Shown here: one piece after another, positions 56,984-64,000 of the stretch
Position numbering within the stretch: the stretch's first letter is position 1
Layout of the letters: every line of letters starts with the position of its first letter
Assembly: GCF_000688255.1 (NCBI RefSeq)
Contig: NZ_JHYS01000002.1
Location: 186,001-250,000, forward strand
DNA length: 64,000 nucleotides
Source of the DNA: Simplicispira psychrophila DSM 11588
GTDB taxonomy: Bacteria > Pseudomonadota > Gammaproteobacteria > Burkholderiales > Burkholderiaceae_C
Reading direction: 5' to 3'
Notes under the pieces: generated by a model
Seen by the model: the letters and a program-made list of their open reading frames with translations, nothing else
The model's database searches: none
Told to the model about the DNA's origin: nothing
Program-made: the position numbers and the translations under genes

Positions 56984-58077
56984 GCTTTCACGGCAGCTAC
57001 CGTCCGCAGGACGTCGAATTTTTGCTCAAGCCTTTGGCCTTGTCGCAAGCCCAGACCGAGACCGTGGCCGACAAAGAAAGCCTGATTCAAAGCGGTGCGC
57101 GCCACTACAGCGAGATGCTCACGCCGGAGACGCTGCCCTCGCCGGCCTACCGCGCCCTGTTTGCGCGGGCCCACGCCCTGAACCGCGAGCGCATGGCGCG
57201 CGATTGCCTGGTGTTGGCCAGCCTGATTGCGCGCCGCCACGGGCCGGCACCGGTGCTGGTGTCGCTGGCCCGGGCCGGTACGCCGGTGGGCGCCATCGTG
57301 GCGCAGCTGCTGCGTGCCTGCACCGGCGCGCCAGTGGCGCATTACTCGGTGTCTATCGTGCGCGACCGGGGCATTGATACCAACGCCCTCGACCACATTC
57401 TGGCGCACGGCCATGCGCCCAGTGCGCTGGCTTTTGTCGATGGCTGGACTGGTAAGGGCGTCATCAGTCGCGAGCTGGAGCGTTTCATACAGGCCTACAA
57501 CCACCGCCGCCAAGTGCAGATCGAGAGCGGCCTGTACGTGCTGTCTGACTTGGCCGGGAGCGCATTGTGTGCTGCTTCGGGCGACGACTACCTGATCCCT
57601 TCCTCCATCCTCAACGCCACCATTTCAGGGCTGGTCAGCCGCTCGATTCTCAACAGCGCCATCGGCCCGAACGATTTTCATGGTTGCGTGTGGTTCAGCG
57701 AGTTTGCTGAGGCCGATCTGTCCTGCTGGTTTGTCGATGACATCGTCGCGGCCGCAATGGCGATCTTTGCGGCGGAGGGCATGCCCGAGCCGGCACCGGC
57801 CGACCGCGCAGCCCTCGCTGCGCAATCGCAGGCCTTTATGGCCAGCGAATTGGTGCGCCAAGGTGTGCAAGACGCCAACTTGATCAAGCCCGGTATTGGT
57901 GAAGCCACCCGCGTGTTGTTGCGGCGCTTGCCGCGCCAATTGCTGGTGCGGGACGCCCAGGCCGAAGATGTGCAGCACCTGCTGGTGCTGGCCCACGAAA
58001 AATCGGTGGCGGTGCAGGTGCGCGCTGACCTGCCCTACCACGCTGTGTCTGTCATTCGGAGTGTGCAGGATGCCTAA
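56980..58077 (+). CDS. PRTase-PELOTA protein (StiP / PRTase_1 family)
   Basis: 365 residues from the ATG at 56980 (ATGA overlap with the HAD gene); a longer frame is rejected. The N-terminal PRTase_1 domain has Val-Ser-Leu-Ala-Arg-Ala-Gly-Thr-Pro-Val-Gly near residue 92, Arg-Asp-Arg-Gly-Ile-Asp near 120 and a PRPP-loop-like Phe-Val-Asp-Gly-Trp-Thr-Gly-Lys-Gly near 149. The C-terminal ~70 residues match the PELOTA_1 RNA-binding domain (Gly-Ile-Gly-Glu-Ala-Thr-Arg-Val-Leu-Leu-Arg-Arg near 302). The 'cysteine protease StiP' name in databases refers to the same family; the PRTase reading is better supported here. Confidence 0.87.
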   Translation: MSFHGSYRPQDVEFLLKPLALSQAQTETVADKESLIQSGARHYSEMLTPETLPSPAYRALFARAHALNRERMARDCLVLASLIARRHGPAPVLVSLARAGTPVGAIVAQLLRACTGAPVAHYSVSIVRDRGIDTNALDHILAHGHAPSALAFVDGWTGKGVISRELERFIQAYNHRRQVQIESGLYVLSDLAGSALCAASGDDYLIPSSILNATISGLVSRSILNSAIGPNDFHGCVWFSEFAEADLSCWFVDDIVAAAMAIFAAEGMPEPAPADRAALAAQSQAFMASELVRQGVQDANLIKPGIGEATRVLLRRLPRQLLVRDAQAEDVQHLLVLAHEKSVAVQVRADLPYHAVSVIRSVQDA

Positions 58078-58948
58078 CGCGGACAACTTGGGCGCTAGTT
58101 TGTATGTGCCCGCCACCCATCCCCAACTGACGGCCATTGCTGCCGGCGAAAAGCTGGAACAGGTGCGCTCGGTGATTTTTTGCACCGAAGACGCCGTCCA
58201 CCCGCGCGACCTGCCGGGGGCGCTGGCCAACCTGGCCGTAGCGCTGCTGGCGCTGCGCCCTGAAGCGCAGCGCCAGCGCTTTATCCGCGTGCGCTCGCCC
58301 GAGGTGCTGCAGCAGGTGCTCGCCCTGCCCGGTATCCAGCACATCGACGGTTTTGTGCTACCCAAGGCGACGGCGCTGAACATGCCGCAGTACATGCACC
58401 TGCTCAGCGCCACCCAGCACAGCCTGATGCCGACCTTGGAGAGCGTCGAGGTGTTTGATGACCACGAGCTGCTGCGCCTGCGGCTGGTGTTGCAGCAGCC
58501 CGCTTGGCGCGCACGTATTTTGGTGCTGCGCATTGGCGGCAACGACCTGCTGAGCCTGCTGGGCTTGCGCCGCCAACGCGGCCATACGCTGTACGAAACC
58601 CCGGTGGGTGCGGTCATCGCCCGCTTGGTCACGACTTTCAAGCCGTATGGGTTTCGGCTGTCCGCGCCGGTGTTTGAATATTTGGACGACGACGCCACGC
58701 TGGAGCGCGAGGTGCGCCAGGATTTGTTGCACGGCCTGACTGGCAAGACCGCCATCCACCCCGATCAGGTGCCGCGCATTGAGCGCTATTACAGCGCGCG
58801 CCACAGCGATTTGGCTGCTGCTCGGCGCATCCTCGACCCCGACGCTGCCGGGGTGTTCCAGTTCGACAACGCCATGTGCGAGCCGACGACGCACCGCAAT
58901 TGGGCACTGTCGGTGGTCCAGGCCGAACAGCATTACGGTACGGCGTAG
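58070..58948 (+). CDS. CitE-like C-C bond lyase of the Ter biosynthetic set
   Basis: 292 residues from the ATG at 58070, overlapping the StiP-like gene by 8 bp. TIM-barrel HpcH/HpaI/citrate-lyase-beta-like: Val-Ile-Phe-Cys-Thr-Glu-Asp-Ala near residue 35, Phe-Ile-Arg-Val-Arg-Ser near 71, Val-Leu-Pro-Lys-Ala near 96, Pro-Thr-Leu-Glu-Ser near 122, Arg-Ile-Gly-Gly-Asn-Asp near 158 and Lys-Thr-Ala-Ile-His-Pro near 226. It is the 'C-C_Bond_Lyase' member of the Ter-linked operon and would cleave or form a carbon-carbon bond in the metabolite. The substrate is unknown. Confidence 0.88.
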   Translation: MPNADNLGASLYVPATHPQLTAIAAGEKLEQVRSVIFCTEDAVHPRDLPGALANLAVALLALRPEAQRQRFIRVRSPEVLQQVLALPGIQHIDGFVLPKATALNMPQYMHLLSATQHSLMPTLESVEVFDDHELLRLRLVLQQPAWRARILVLRIGGNDLLSLLGLRRQRGHTLYETPVGAVIARLVTTFKPYGFRLSAPVFEYLDDDATLEREVRQDLLHGLTGKTAIHPDQVPRIERYYSARHSDLAAARRILDPDAAGVFQFDNAMCEPTTHRNWALSVVQAEQHYGTA

Positions 58949-58973
58949 CGGTGCATCAGGGCAGAAAAAATCC

Positions 58974-59381
58974 ATGGCTGCCATCCACATCACCGACATC
59001 GAAGCCGCCATCAACTACTGGCGCGCGCGGATGCCGTCGCCCGATGGCGTAGCGCTGGCCGCGCCCCTGCGCGCACTGGCCGAGGTCTATGCCCGCTTGG
59101 TTTACGCGCACCAAGAGCAGGTGGATGCGGCCAGCCTGTCTGCCGCTGCGCGCGCTGCTTGGGACGCTTGGTACGACAGCACGCCCGATACGCCGTGCAT
59201 TGCGATGTGCTCGACCAGCCAGGGAGACGACTGGTGCAAGGGCTGCGGGCGCAGTTTTACCGAGGTGCAGCACTGGCCGGCCATGGACGCCGTCGCCAAG
59301 CGCGCCACCTGGCAGCGCATTACTCAGCAGGGCACCGCTTGGCGCTTTAACCGCTATGCCGAACGGGCCGTTGAGGCTTAA
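58974..59381 (+). CDS. DUF3717-DUF1289 protein
   Basis: 135 residues from the ATG at 58974. The N-terminal DUF3717 segment (Ile-His-Ile-Thr-Asp-Ile-Glu-Ala-Ala-Ile-Asn-Tyr-Trp-Arg) is joined to a DUF1289 Cys-rich motif: Pro-Cys-Ile-Ala-Met-Cys, then Trp-Cys-Lys-Gly-Cys-Gly-Arg near residues 80-100, probably a metal site. Both are found mainly in Burkholderiales and proteobacteria; function unknown. It follows the lyase gene by 25 bp and may be the last gene of the operon or simply adjacent. Its stop codon lies at the start of a dispersed repeat. Confidence 0.85.
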   Translation: MAAIHITDIEAAINYWRARMPSPDGVALAAPLRALAEVYARLVYAHQEQVDAASLSAAARAAWDAWYDSTPDTPCIAMCSTSQGDDWCKGCGRSFTEVQHWPAMDAVAKRATWQRITQQGTAWRFNRYAERAVEA

Positions 59382-59427
59382 ATCGGCTGCAAGCCTTTGT
59401 GTGGTGTGCGGTGATAGCTATCAATGA
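59377..59427 (+). repeat. Dispersed repeat between the DUF3717 stop and mtnN
   Basis: CTTAAATCGGCTGCAAGCCT, then GTGCGGTGATAGCTATCAAT. It overlaps the DUF3717 stop codon and runs just past the mtnN stop (59421). Confidence 0.6.
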
Positions 59428-60170
59428 GGGAGTGATTGCAGCAGGTGGCGCACGATGTGGTCGGCATAGTGGCTGGCCACGGTGTCGATGAATTCGGCAA
59501 AGTCCACATGCGCGGTGGCGTCGGCGCGGTCGGAGATGGTGCGCATGGCGGCAAATGGCAGGCCATAGTCCACGCACACCTGGGCTACGGCAGCGCCTTC
59601 CATTTCTACCGCCAGCACGTCGTGGCCCGCCGCCAGCAGCGGGGTGCGCAGGGCTTGCGATACCTCGGGGCAGTTGACGAAGCGGTCGCCACTGGCCATC
59701 AGCCCTTGGTGCAAGCGCGGCGAGTCATTTTTGGAGTCAAATGGGCGTCCAAGCCTTTGCAGATATGCGCTGACAGCTCCTGAAAGAAGAGCGGAAAGGT
59801 CGCGGTCGCAAGGCAGGCAGGCGCTGGCGTAGCCGGGTACCAGCCAGCGCTCAAACAACGGTGAAACGTCCATGTCGTGCTGCACATAGCTGTGTGCCAC
59901 CACCACATCGCCCACGTTGACGCCGTCGCCGACACCACCAGCCACTCCGGTGAAAACGATGCGCCTGGCGCCAAAGCGCTCGATCAGTGCGGTCGCCGTG
60001 GTGGCGGCCGCCACTTTGCCAATGCCTGACAGTGCCAGCACCACCGGCTGGCCGTGCAGTACGCCGCTGGTGAAGTGGCGCCCGGCGTGCTGCACGCGCA
60101 CCGGTTGCTGCAAGGCGGCGAACAGGCCCGACTGCTCTTGTGGTAAGGCGCTGAGGAGGGCAGTGGTCAT
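59421..60170 (-). CDS. mtnN: 5'-methylthioadenosine/S-adenosylhomocysteine nucleosidase
   Basis: 249 residues, about 17 longer than E. coli MtnN. It hydrolyses MTA and SAH to recycle SAM by-products (cytoplasm). Phe-Thr-Gly-Val-Ala-Gly-Gly near residue 72, Val-Glu-Met-Glu-Gly-Ala-Ala-Val near 193 and the catalytic Asp in Ser-Asp-Arg-Ala-Asp near 217 are intact. The extra residues lie near 126-148 and are encoded by an in-frame copy of the dispersed repeat (59727-59790). The start overlaps the fadD stop (ATGA), so the two genes are coupled. Confidence 0.92.
   Translation of the reverse strand: MTTALLSALPQEQSGLFAALQQPVRVQHAGRHFTSGVLHGQPVVLALSGIGKVAAATTATALIERFGARRIVFTGVAGGVGDGVNVGDVVVAHSYVQHDMDVSPLFERWLVPGYASACLPCDRDLSALLSGAVSAYLQRLGRPFDSKNDSPRLHQGLMASGDRFVNCPEVSQALRTPLLAAGHDVLAVEMEGAAVAQVCVDYGLPFAAMRTISDRADATAHVDFAEFIDTVASHYADHIVRHLLQSLPH
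59727..59790 (+). repeat. Dispersed repeat inserted in frame within mtnN
   Basis: TTTTTGGAGTCAAATGGGCG, CCAAGCCTTTGC and GCGCTGACAGCTCCTGAAAG match the family. It encodes, on the minus strand, roughly Tyr-Leu-Gln-Arg-Leu-Gly-Arg-Pro-Phe-Asp-Ser-Lys-Asn of MtnN. Confidence 0.65.
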
Positions 60171-61855
60171 TTTTTGTCGCGCAACTCGCGGCGCAGAATT
60201 TTGCCCACCGGGGTTTTGGGTAATTCAGTACGGAACTCGATGGTTTTGGGCTGTTTGTAGCCGGTCAGACGGGCTTTGCAGAAGGTGCGTACGTCGGCTT
60301 CGGTCAGGTCGGGTGATTTTTTCACGATCACCAGTTTCACCGCTTCACCGGATTTTTCGTCCGGCACGCCGACGGCGGCGCATTCCATTACGCCGGGACA
60401 TTGGGCCACGACTTCTTCGATCTCATTGGGGTAGACGTTGAAGCCGCTGACCAGCACCATGTCTTTTTTGCGATCGACGATCTTGAAGAAGCCGCGCTCG
60501 TCCATGGTGCCGATATCGCCGGTTTTGAAGTAGCCGTCTTCGGTCATGACCTTGGCGGTTTCATCGGGGCGCTGCCAGTAGCCGGCCATGACTTGCGGGC
60601 CTTTGATGGCGATTTCGCCGGGCTGGCCCAAGGCGGTGACGGTGCGGCCTTCGTCGTCGAGCAGCTTGAAGAAAGTATTGGGCAAGGGCAGGCCGATGGT
60701 GCCGGTGAATTCTTTGCTGGTGACCGGGTTGCAACTGGCCGTCGGGCTGGTTTCTGACAGGCCATAGCCTTCGCAGATGGCGCAGCCGGTTTTCTCTAGC
60801 CACAACTTGGCCACGGCGCCTTGTACCGCCATGCCGCCGCCCACCGAGACCTTCAGGTTCTTCCAGTTGACGCTAGAGAAATCAGGGTGGTTGGCCAAGC
60901 CGTTGAACAAGGTGTTGACGGCCGGGAAACTGTGGAAGGTGTGGCGCGACAACTCTTTGAGCACCGCCGGCAGGTCGCGCGGGTTGGGAATGAGGATGGT
61001 TTTGCCGCCGGTGCGCATGCTCAGCATCATGTTCACCGTGAAGGCAAAGATGTGATACAGCGGCAGCGCGCAGATGCTGGTCGGCTGCTGATCGGCGGGG
61101 ACGCTTTGCATCACGGGAGCATTCCAGGCTTCGGCTTGCAGCACGTTGGCCAGGATGTTGCGGTGCAATAAAACCGCGCCTTTGCTGACGCCGGTGGTCC
61201 CGCCGGTGTATTGCAGCAGGGCAATGTCATCGGGTTTGAGGTCGGGCGGCTTGAAGTTGCCGCGCTCGCCCTGGACGATGGCCTGGTTGAAGCGCACGGC
61301 TGTGGGCAGGTGGTAGGCCGGCACCATGCGCTTGACGTTGCGCACCACGTAGTTGATCAGCGCCCCCTTGATCGAGCCCAGCTGGTCGCCCAGGGCGCAC
61401 AGCACGACGTGTTTGATGGGGGTGTTGGCCAGGCACTGCTGTAGCGTGCTGGCAAAATTTTCAATCAGGATGATGGCTTTGGCGCCGGAGTCCTTGAGCT
61501 GGTGCTCCAGTTCGCGCGGTGTGTAGAGCGGGTTGACGTTGACCACCACCAAACCGGCGCGCAGCACGGCAGCCACGGCCACCGGATATTGCGGCATGTT
61601 GGGCATCATCAGCGCCACGCGGTCGCCCTTGACCAGGCCAACGCTTTGCAAATACGCTGCCATGGCACGGCTGAGGACATCGGTTTCAGCAAACGTCACA
61701 TCCTTGCCCATGAAGCTGTAGGCGACGCGCGTGCTGTATTGACGAAACGCCTCATTCATCAGCGCCACGAGAGAGGGGTATTGCGTGGTGTCAACGTCAG
61801 CGGGCACCCCCTGCGGATAGGCCGCGAGCCAGGGGCGCTCAGTCATGTCGTTCAT
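60167..61855 (-). CDS. fadD: Long-chain fatty acid--CoA ligase
   Basis: 562 residues from the ATG at 61855 (GGAGA eight bases upstream; 61846 is possible). It activates fatty acids to acyl-CoA through acyl-AMP for beta-oxidation or lipid synthesis, at the inner membrane. The P-loop-like motif Tyr-Thr-Gly-Gly-Thr-Thr-Gly-Val-Ser-Lys-Gly is near residue 213, Gly-Tyr-Gly-Leu-Ser-Glu-Thr-Ser-Pro near 365, the hinge region Lys-Asp-Met-Val-Leu-Val-Ser-Gly-Phe-Asn-Val-Tyr-Pro near 460 and a catalytic Lys (Thr-Pro-Val-Gly-Lys-Ile-Leu-Arg) near 550. Upstream of mtnN with ATGA coupling. Confidence 0.93.
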   Translation of the reverse strand: MNDMTERPWLAAYPQGVPADVDTTQYPSLVALMNEAFRQYSTRVAYSFMGKDVTFAETDVLSRAMAAYLQSVGLVKGDRVALMMPNMPQYPVAVAAVLRAGLVVVNVNPLYTPRELEHQLKDSGAKAIILIENFASTLQQCLANTPIKHVVLCALGDQLGSIKGALINYVVRNVKRMVPAYHLPTAVRFNQAIVQGERGNFKPPDLKPDDIALLQYTGGTTGVSKGAVLLHRNILANVLQAEAWNAPVMQSVPADQQPTSICALPLYHIFAFTVNMMLSMRTGGKTILIPNPRDLPAVLKELSRHTFHSFPAVNTLFNGLANHPDFSSVNWKNLKVSVGGGMAVQGAVAKLWLEKTGCAICEGYGLSETSPTASCNPVTSKEFTGTIGLPLPNTFFKLLDDEGRTVTALGQPGEIAIKGPQVMAGYWQRPDETAKVMTEDGYFKTGDIGTMDERGFFKIVDRKKDMVLVSGFNVYPNEIEEVVAQCPGVMECAAVGVPDEKSGEAVKLVIVKKSPDLTEADVRTFCKARLTGYKQPKTIEFRTELPKTPVGKILRRELRDKK

Positions 61856-61925
61856 CCTTGAAATCTCCGTTTGTCTGGTTCCCAGAGCAGCGCGCCCAGT
61901 GCTTGCGGGTGCGCCGTCGCGCTAG

Positions 61926-63365
61926 TTACTCAATGGCCTTGACCATGTCTTCGACGACCTTCTTGGCATCGCCGAACACCATCATGGTTTTGTCCATATA
62001 GAACAGTTCGTTGTCCAGGCCGGCATAGCCTGAGGCCATTGAGCGCTTGTTGACGATGATGGTCTTGGCCTTGTACGCCTCCAAAATGGGCATGCCGTAG
62101 ATCGGGCTGCCTTTGGTGTGCGCGGCCGGGTTCACCACGTCGTTGGCACCCAAGATGATGGCGACGTCGGCCTGACCGAATTCGCCGTTGATGTCTTCCA
62201 TCTCGAACACTTGGTCATACGGCACTTCGGCCTCGGCCAGCAGCACGTTCATGTGGCCGGGCATACGTCCTGCCACCGGGTGGATGGCGTATTTGACGGT
62301 GATGCCCTTCTCGGTCAGCTTGGCTGCCAACTCTTTCACGGCGTGCTGCGCGCGCGCCACGGCCAGACCGTAGCCGGGCACGATGATCACGGTTTCGGCA
62401 TTGCCCAGCACGAAGGCGGCGTCGTCGGCGCTGCCGGTCTTGACCGGGCGCTGGTCTTTGGCCGCGCCCGCCACGGCGGCGTTGGCCTCGCCACCAAAGC
62501 CGCCCAAGATGACGTTGAAGAACGAGCGGTTCATGGCCTTGCACATGATGTAACTCAGGATCGCGCCCGAGCTACCGACCAGCGAGCCAGCAATGATCAG
62601 CATGGAGTTGTTCAGGCTGAAGCCAATCCCCGCTGCCGCCCAGCCGGAGTAGCTGTTGAGCATCGATACCACCACTGGCATATCCGCGCCGCCAATCGGG
62701 ATGATGATCAGCACGCCGAGCACAAAGCTCAGGGTCAGCATGACGAAGAAGGCGGTCCAGTTTTCGGTCAGCATGAACACCAAACCGAAGCCGACGGTGG
62801 CCAAGCCCAGCACCAAGTTGATCATGTGCTGGCCGCCAAACTGCACCGGCGCGCCCTGGAACAGACGGAACTTGTATTTACCGGACAGCTTGCCGAAGGC
62901 AATCACCGAGCCGCTGAAGGTGATGGCGCCAATCGCGGCACCCAGGAACAACTCCAGCCGGTTGCCGGCAGGAATCGGATTGCCCTTGGCGACGATGTGG
63001 AACGCCCAAGGCTCGGCCACCGCCGCCACGGCGATGAACACCGCAGCCAAGCCGATCATGCTGTGCATGAACGCCACCAGCTCGGGCATCTTGGTCATCT
63101 CGACGCTGCGTGCCATGTAGGCACCCGCACCGCCACCGACCACCAGCGCGCCCAGCACGTAGGCCATACCGGTGCCAAAGGGAATGTTCAGCAGTTGCGC
63201 CTGGCTGTAGATCAGCCCGACGGTGGTCAGCGCAGCAATCGCCATGCCGATCATGCCGAACAGGTTGCCGCGGATCGAACTGGTCGGGTGCGACAGCCCC
63301 TTGAGCGCTTGAATGAAGCAGACGCTGGCGATGAGATACAGCAGCGTGACAAGGTTCATGCTCAT
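61926..63365 (-). CDS. pntB: NAD(P) transhydrogenase subunit beta
   Basis: 479 residues, the normal PntB length. Domain II has about eight or nine membrane helices (1-265), then the NADP(H)-binding domain III (~290-479) with Val-Ile-Ile-Val-Pro-Gly-Tyr-Gly-Leu-Ala-Val-Ala near 325 and Gly-Ala-Asn-Asp-Val-Val-Asn-Pro-Ala near 410. The enzyme uses the proton gradient to reduce NADP+ with NADH. It overlaps pntAb by an ATGA. Confidence 0.95.
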   Translation of the reverse strand: MSMNLVTLLYLIASVCFIQALKGLSHPTSSIRGNLFGMIGMAIAALTTVGLIYSQAQLLNIPFGTGMAYVLGALVVGGGAGAYMARSVEMTKMPELVAFMHSMIGLAAVFIAVAAVAEPWAFHIVAKGNPIPAGNRLELFLGAAIGAITFSGSVIAFGKLSGKYKFRLFQGAPVQFGGQHMINLVLGLATVGFGLVFMLTENWTAFFVMLTLSFVLGVLIIIPIGGADMPVVVSMLNSYSGWAAAGIGFSLNNSMLIIAGSLVGSSGAILSYIMCKAMNRSFFNVILGGFGGEANAAVAGAAKDQRPVKTGSADDAAFVLGNAETVIIVPGYGLAVARAQHAVKELAAKLTEKGITVKYAIHPVAGRMPGHMNVLLAEAEVPYDQVFEMEDINGEFGQADVAIILGANDVVNPAAHTKGSPIYGMPILEAYKAKTIIVNKRSMASGYAGLDNELFYMDKTMMVFGDAKKVVEDMVKAIE

Positions 63366-63700
63366 GCTTGGCCTCCTTCAGCCACTGCTGTCGCTGCGGG
63401 GGCGACTTTCTTTTCTTTCTTGCGGAACATTTCCAACATGCGACGCGTGACTAAAAACCCGCCAAAGACGTTGACGGCCGCCAGCGCGACCGCCAGCACA
63501 CCCATGCTTTTACCCAGCGTGGTTTCAGTCAAGGCGGCGGCCAACATAGCGCCGACGATGACGATGGCCGAGATGGCATTGGTGACGGCCATCAGCGGCG
63601 TGTGCAGCGCCGGGGTGACGGTCCAGACGACGTGGTAGCCAACGTAAATGGCCAGCACGAAGATGATGAGATTCATGAGGGTGGGGGAAACCAGATCCAT
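63362..63700 (-). CDS. pntAb: NAD(P) transhydrogenase subunit alpha, membrane part (PntAb)
   Basis: 112 residues with three hydrophobic helices, corresponding to the C-terminal membrane part of E. coli PntA (Gly-Tyr-His-Val-Val-Trp-Thr-Val-Thr-Pro-Ala-Leu-His-Thr-Pro-Leu-Met-Ala-Val near residue 21 and Leu-Ala-Ala-Val-Asn-Val-Phe-Gly-Gly-Phe-Leu-Val-Thr-Arg near 75). In this organism, as in Rhodospirillum, alpha is split into a soluble NAD-binding subunit and this membrane subunit. The soluble subunit should lie further upstream, beyond the window. Confidence 0.93.
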   Translation of the reverse strand: MDLVSPTLMNLIIFVLAIYVGYHVVWTVTPALHTPLMAVTNAISAIVIVGAMLAAALTETTLGKSMGVLAVALAAVNVFGGFLVTRRMLEMFRKKEKKVAPAATAVAEGGQA

Positions 63701-63721
63701 GGCGATGTACCTCTTGTTGTC

Positions 63722-64000
63722 TTAATGGGATAGAGCGATGGGGAAAGGAGGAACGGCCAGCATGCCGTCCAGCAAGGCCGTGCTTTGGCGTCCGGCGAGG
63801 GCGAGGGCGTGACTCCAGGCCTGGCCCGGACGACCGGCCGCTAGGAATTCCTGGTTGTTGCTGGTGGGCGGGCGCAGCAGGCGCTGGTCCACCACGGCTT
63901 GGATATCGACATAGGCGCCGCCTTGCGTGGCGTAGCGGTAGTGCAGGTGCGCATACGGCAGGTTGGGCGCCGCGCTGTGACTGCTCAACCACTGCGCCAG
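63722..64000 (-). CDS. Unidentified protein, C-terminal part, in the pnt cluster
   Basis: The frame is open to the window edge and ends at 63722, 22 bp upstream of pntAb, so only the last 92 residues are seen. No start codon with a ribosome site is visible; the TTG at 63988 is unlikely to be the start. The part seen has no membrane segment, begins Leu-Ala-Gln-Trp-Leu-Ser-Ser-His-Ser and contains Gln-Gly-Gly-Ala-Tyr-Val-Asp-Ile-Gln-Ala-Val-Val-Asp. It is not the end of the NAD-binding PntAa subunit. I do not recognise the family. Its position suggests co-transcription with pnt genes. Confidence 0.6.
   Translation of the reverse strand: MAQWLSSHSAAPNLPYAHLHYRYATQGGAYVDIQAVVDQRLLRPPTSNNQEFLAAGRPGQAWSHALALAGRQSTALLDGMLAVPPFPIALSH

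Noticed and set aside
56980-58077. Cysteine protease function for the StiP-family protein
   Set aside because: The PRPP-loop-like motif, PELOTA domain and operon context fit a phosphoribosyltransferase; no convincing protease triad was seen.
1-64000. CRISPR array, rRNA, tRNA or intact insertion sequence
   Set aside because: No regularly spaced identical repeats, no cloverleaf with an acceptor CCA, and no transposase were found by reading both strands.

Overview
The window looks like chromosomal DNA of a GC-rich betaproteobacterium, most likely a Burkholderiales member of the Comamonadaceae/Rhodoferax type. This rests on the gene families (DUF4148, DUF3717/DUF1289, PHB-depolymerase-like esterases beside a ribbon-helix-helix regulator, a split PntA, YedE/YedF, LpqC-like esterases), the high GC, and a dispersed ~65-bp intergenic repeat of a kind I recall from that group. 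The species assignment is inference. No rRNA, tRNA, CRISPR array or intact insertion sequence was recognised.

Layout. 0-4.4 kb: the end of metH, a BrkB-like membrane protein, ferredoxin-NADP reductase, rdgC and a Spy/CpxP-like periplasmic protein closed by tandem terminators. 4.4-5.5 kb: a gene-free segment with five exact DnaA boxes and two matching 'DnaA box, GC element, TAC/TAT trio' units, which is an origin-like architecture with no dnaA nearby. 5.5-20 kb: a large GAF/PAS/GGDEF/EAL protein, DAHP synthase, an NlpC/P60 lipoprotein, a MOSC protein, two duplicated PHB-depolymerase-like esterases on either side of a DnaQ-like exonuclease, a PPOX-fold protein, YjdM and DinG. 20-27 kb: a small disordered protein, a DUF4148 protein, a zinc-ribbon/TerB/TerC operon divergent from a LysR gene with a clean palindrome between them, then osmC, dsrE, tusA/yedF and yedE, and a 3-methyladenine glycosylase. 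27-37 kb: a second multi-PAS GGDEF/EAL protein (degenerate GRDEF), a DTW protein, a methyltransferase, a glyoxalase-fold protein, a baeRF3-like protein, an AT-rich gap, a periplasmic alpha-carbonic anhydrase, a RIO kinase and a DUF1993 protein.

37.2-42.9 kb is an accessory island: an HTH-like fragment, a very AT-rich lipoprotein, a truncated copy of a helicase C-terminus, a RhuM-family gene, a NERD-domain UvrD-like helicase and an AAA ATPase. 42.9-48.5 kb holds a c-di-GMP-type two-component system downstream of moaC, and an M48 metalloprotease whose start and signal peptide lie in one of the dispersed repeats.

48.4-59.4 kb is a full Ter stress-response locus. A minus-strand operon (TerC-like DUF475, a two-domain TerD, a holin-like membrane protein) diverges from a plus-strand series (terD, a strong terminator, AIM24-like, terB, terD, then a tightly overlapping biosynthetic set of ATP-grasp, PRTase-TRSP, HAD, PRTase-PELOTA/StiP and CitE-like lyase). 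The biosynthetic set matches the Ter-linked pathway predicted from comparative genomics to make a nucleoside-like metabolite; its product is, to my knowledge, not established. 59.4-64 kb: mtnN and fadD (overlapping), pntB, pntAb, and the end of an unidentified gene in the pnt cluster.
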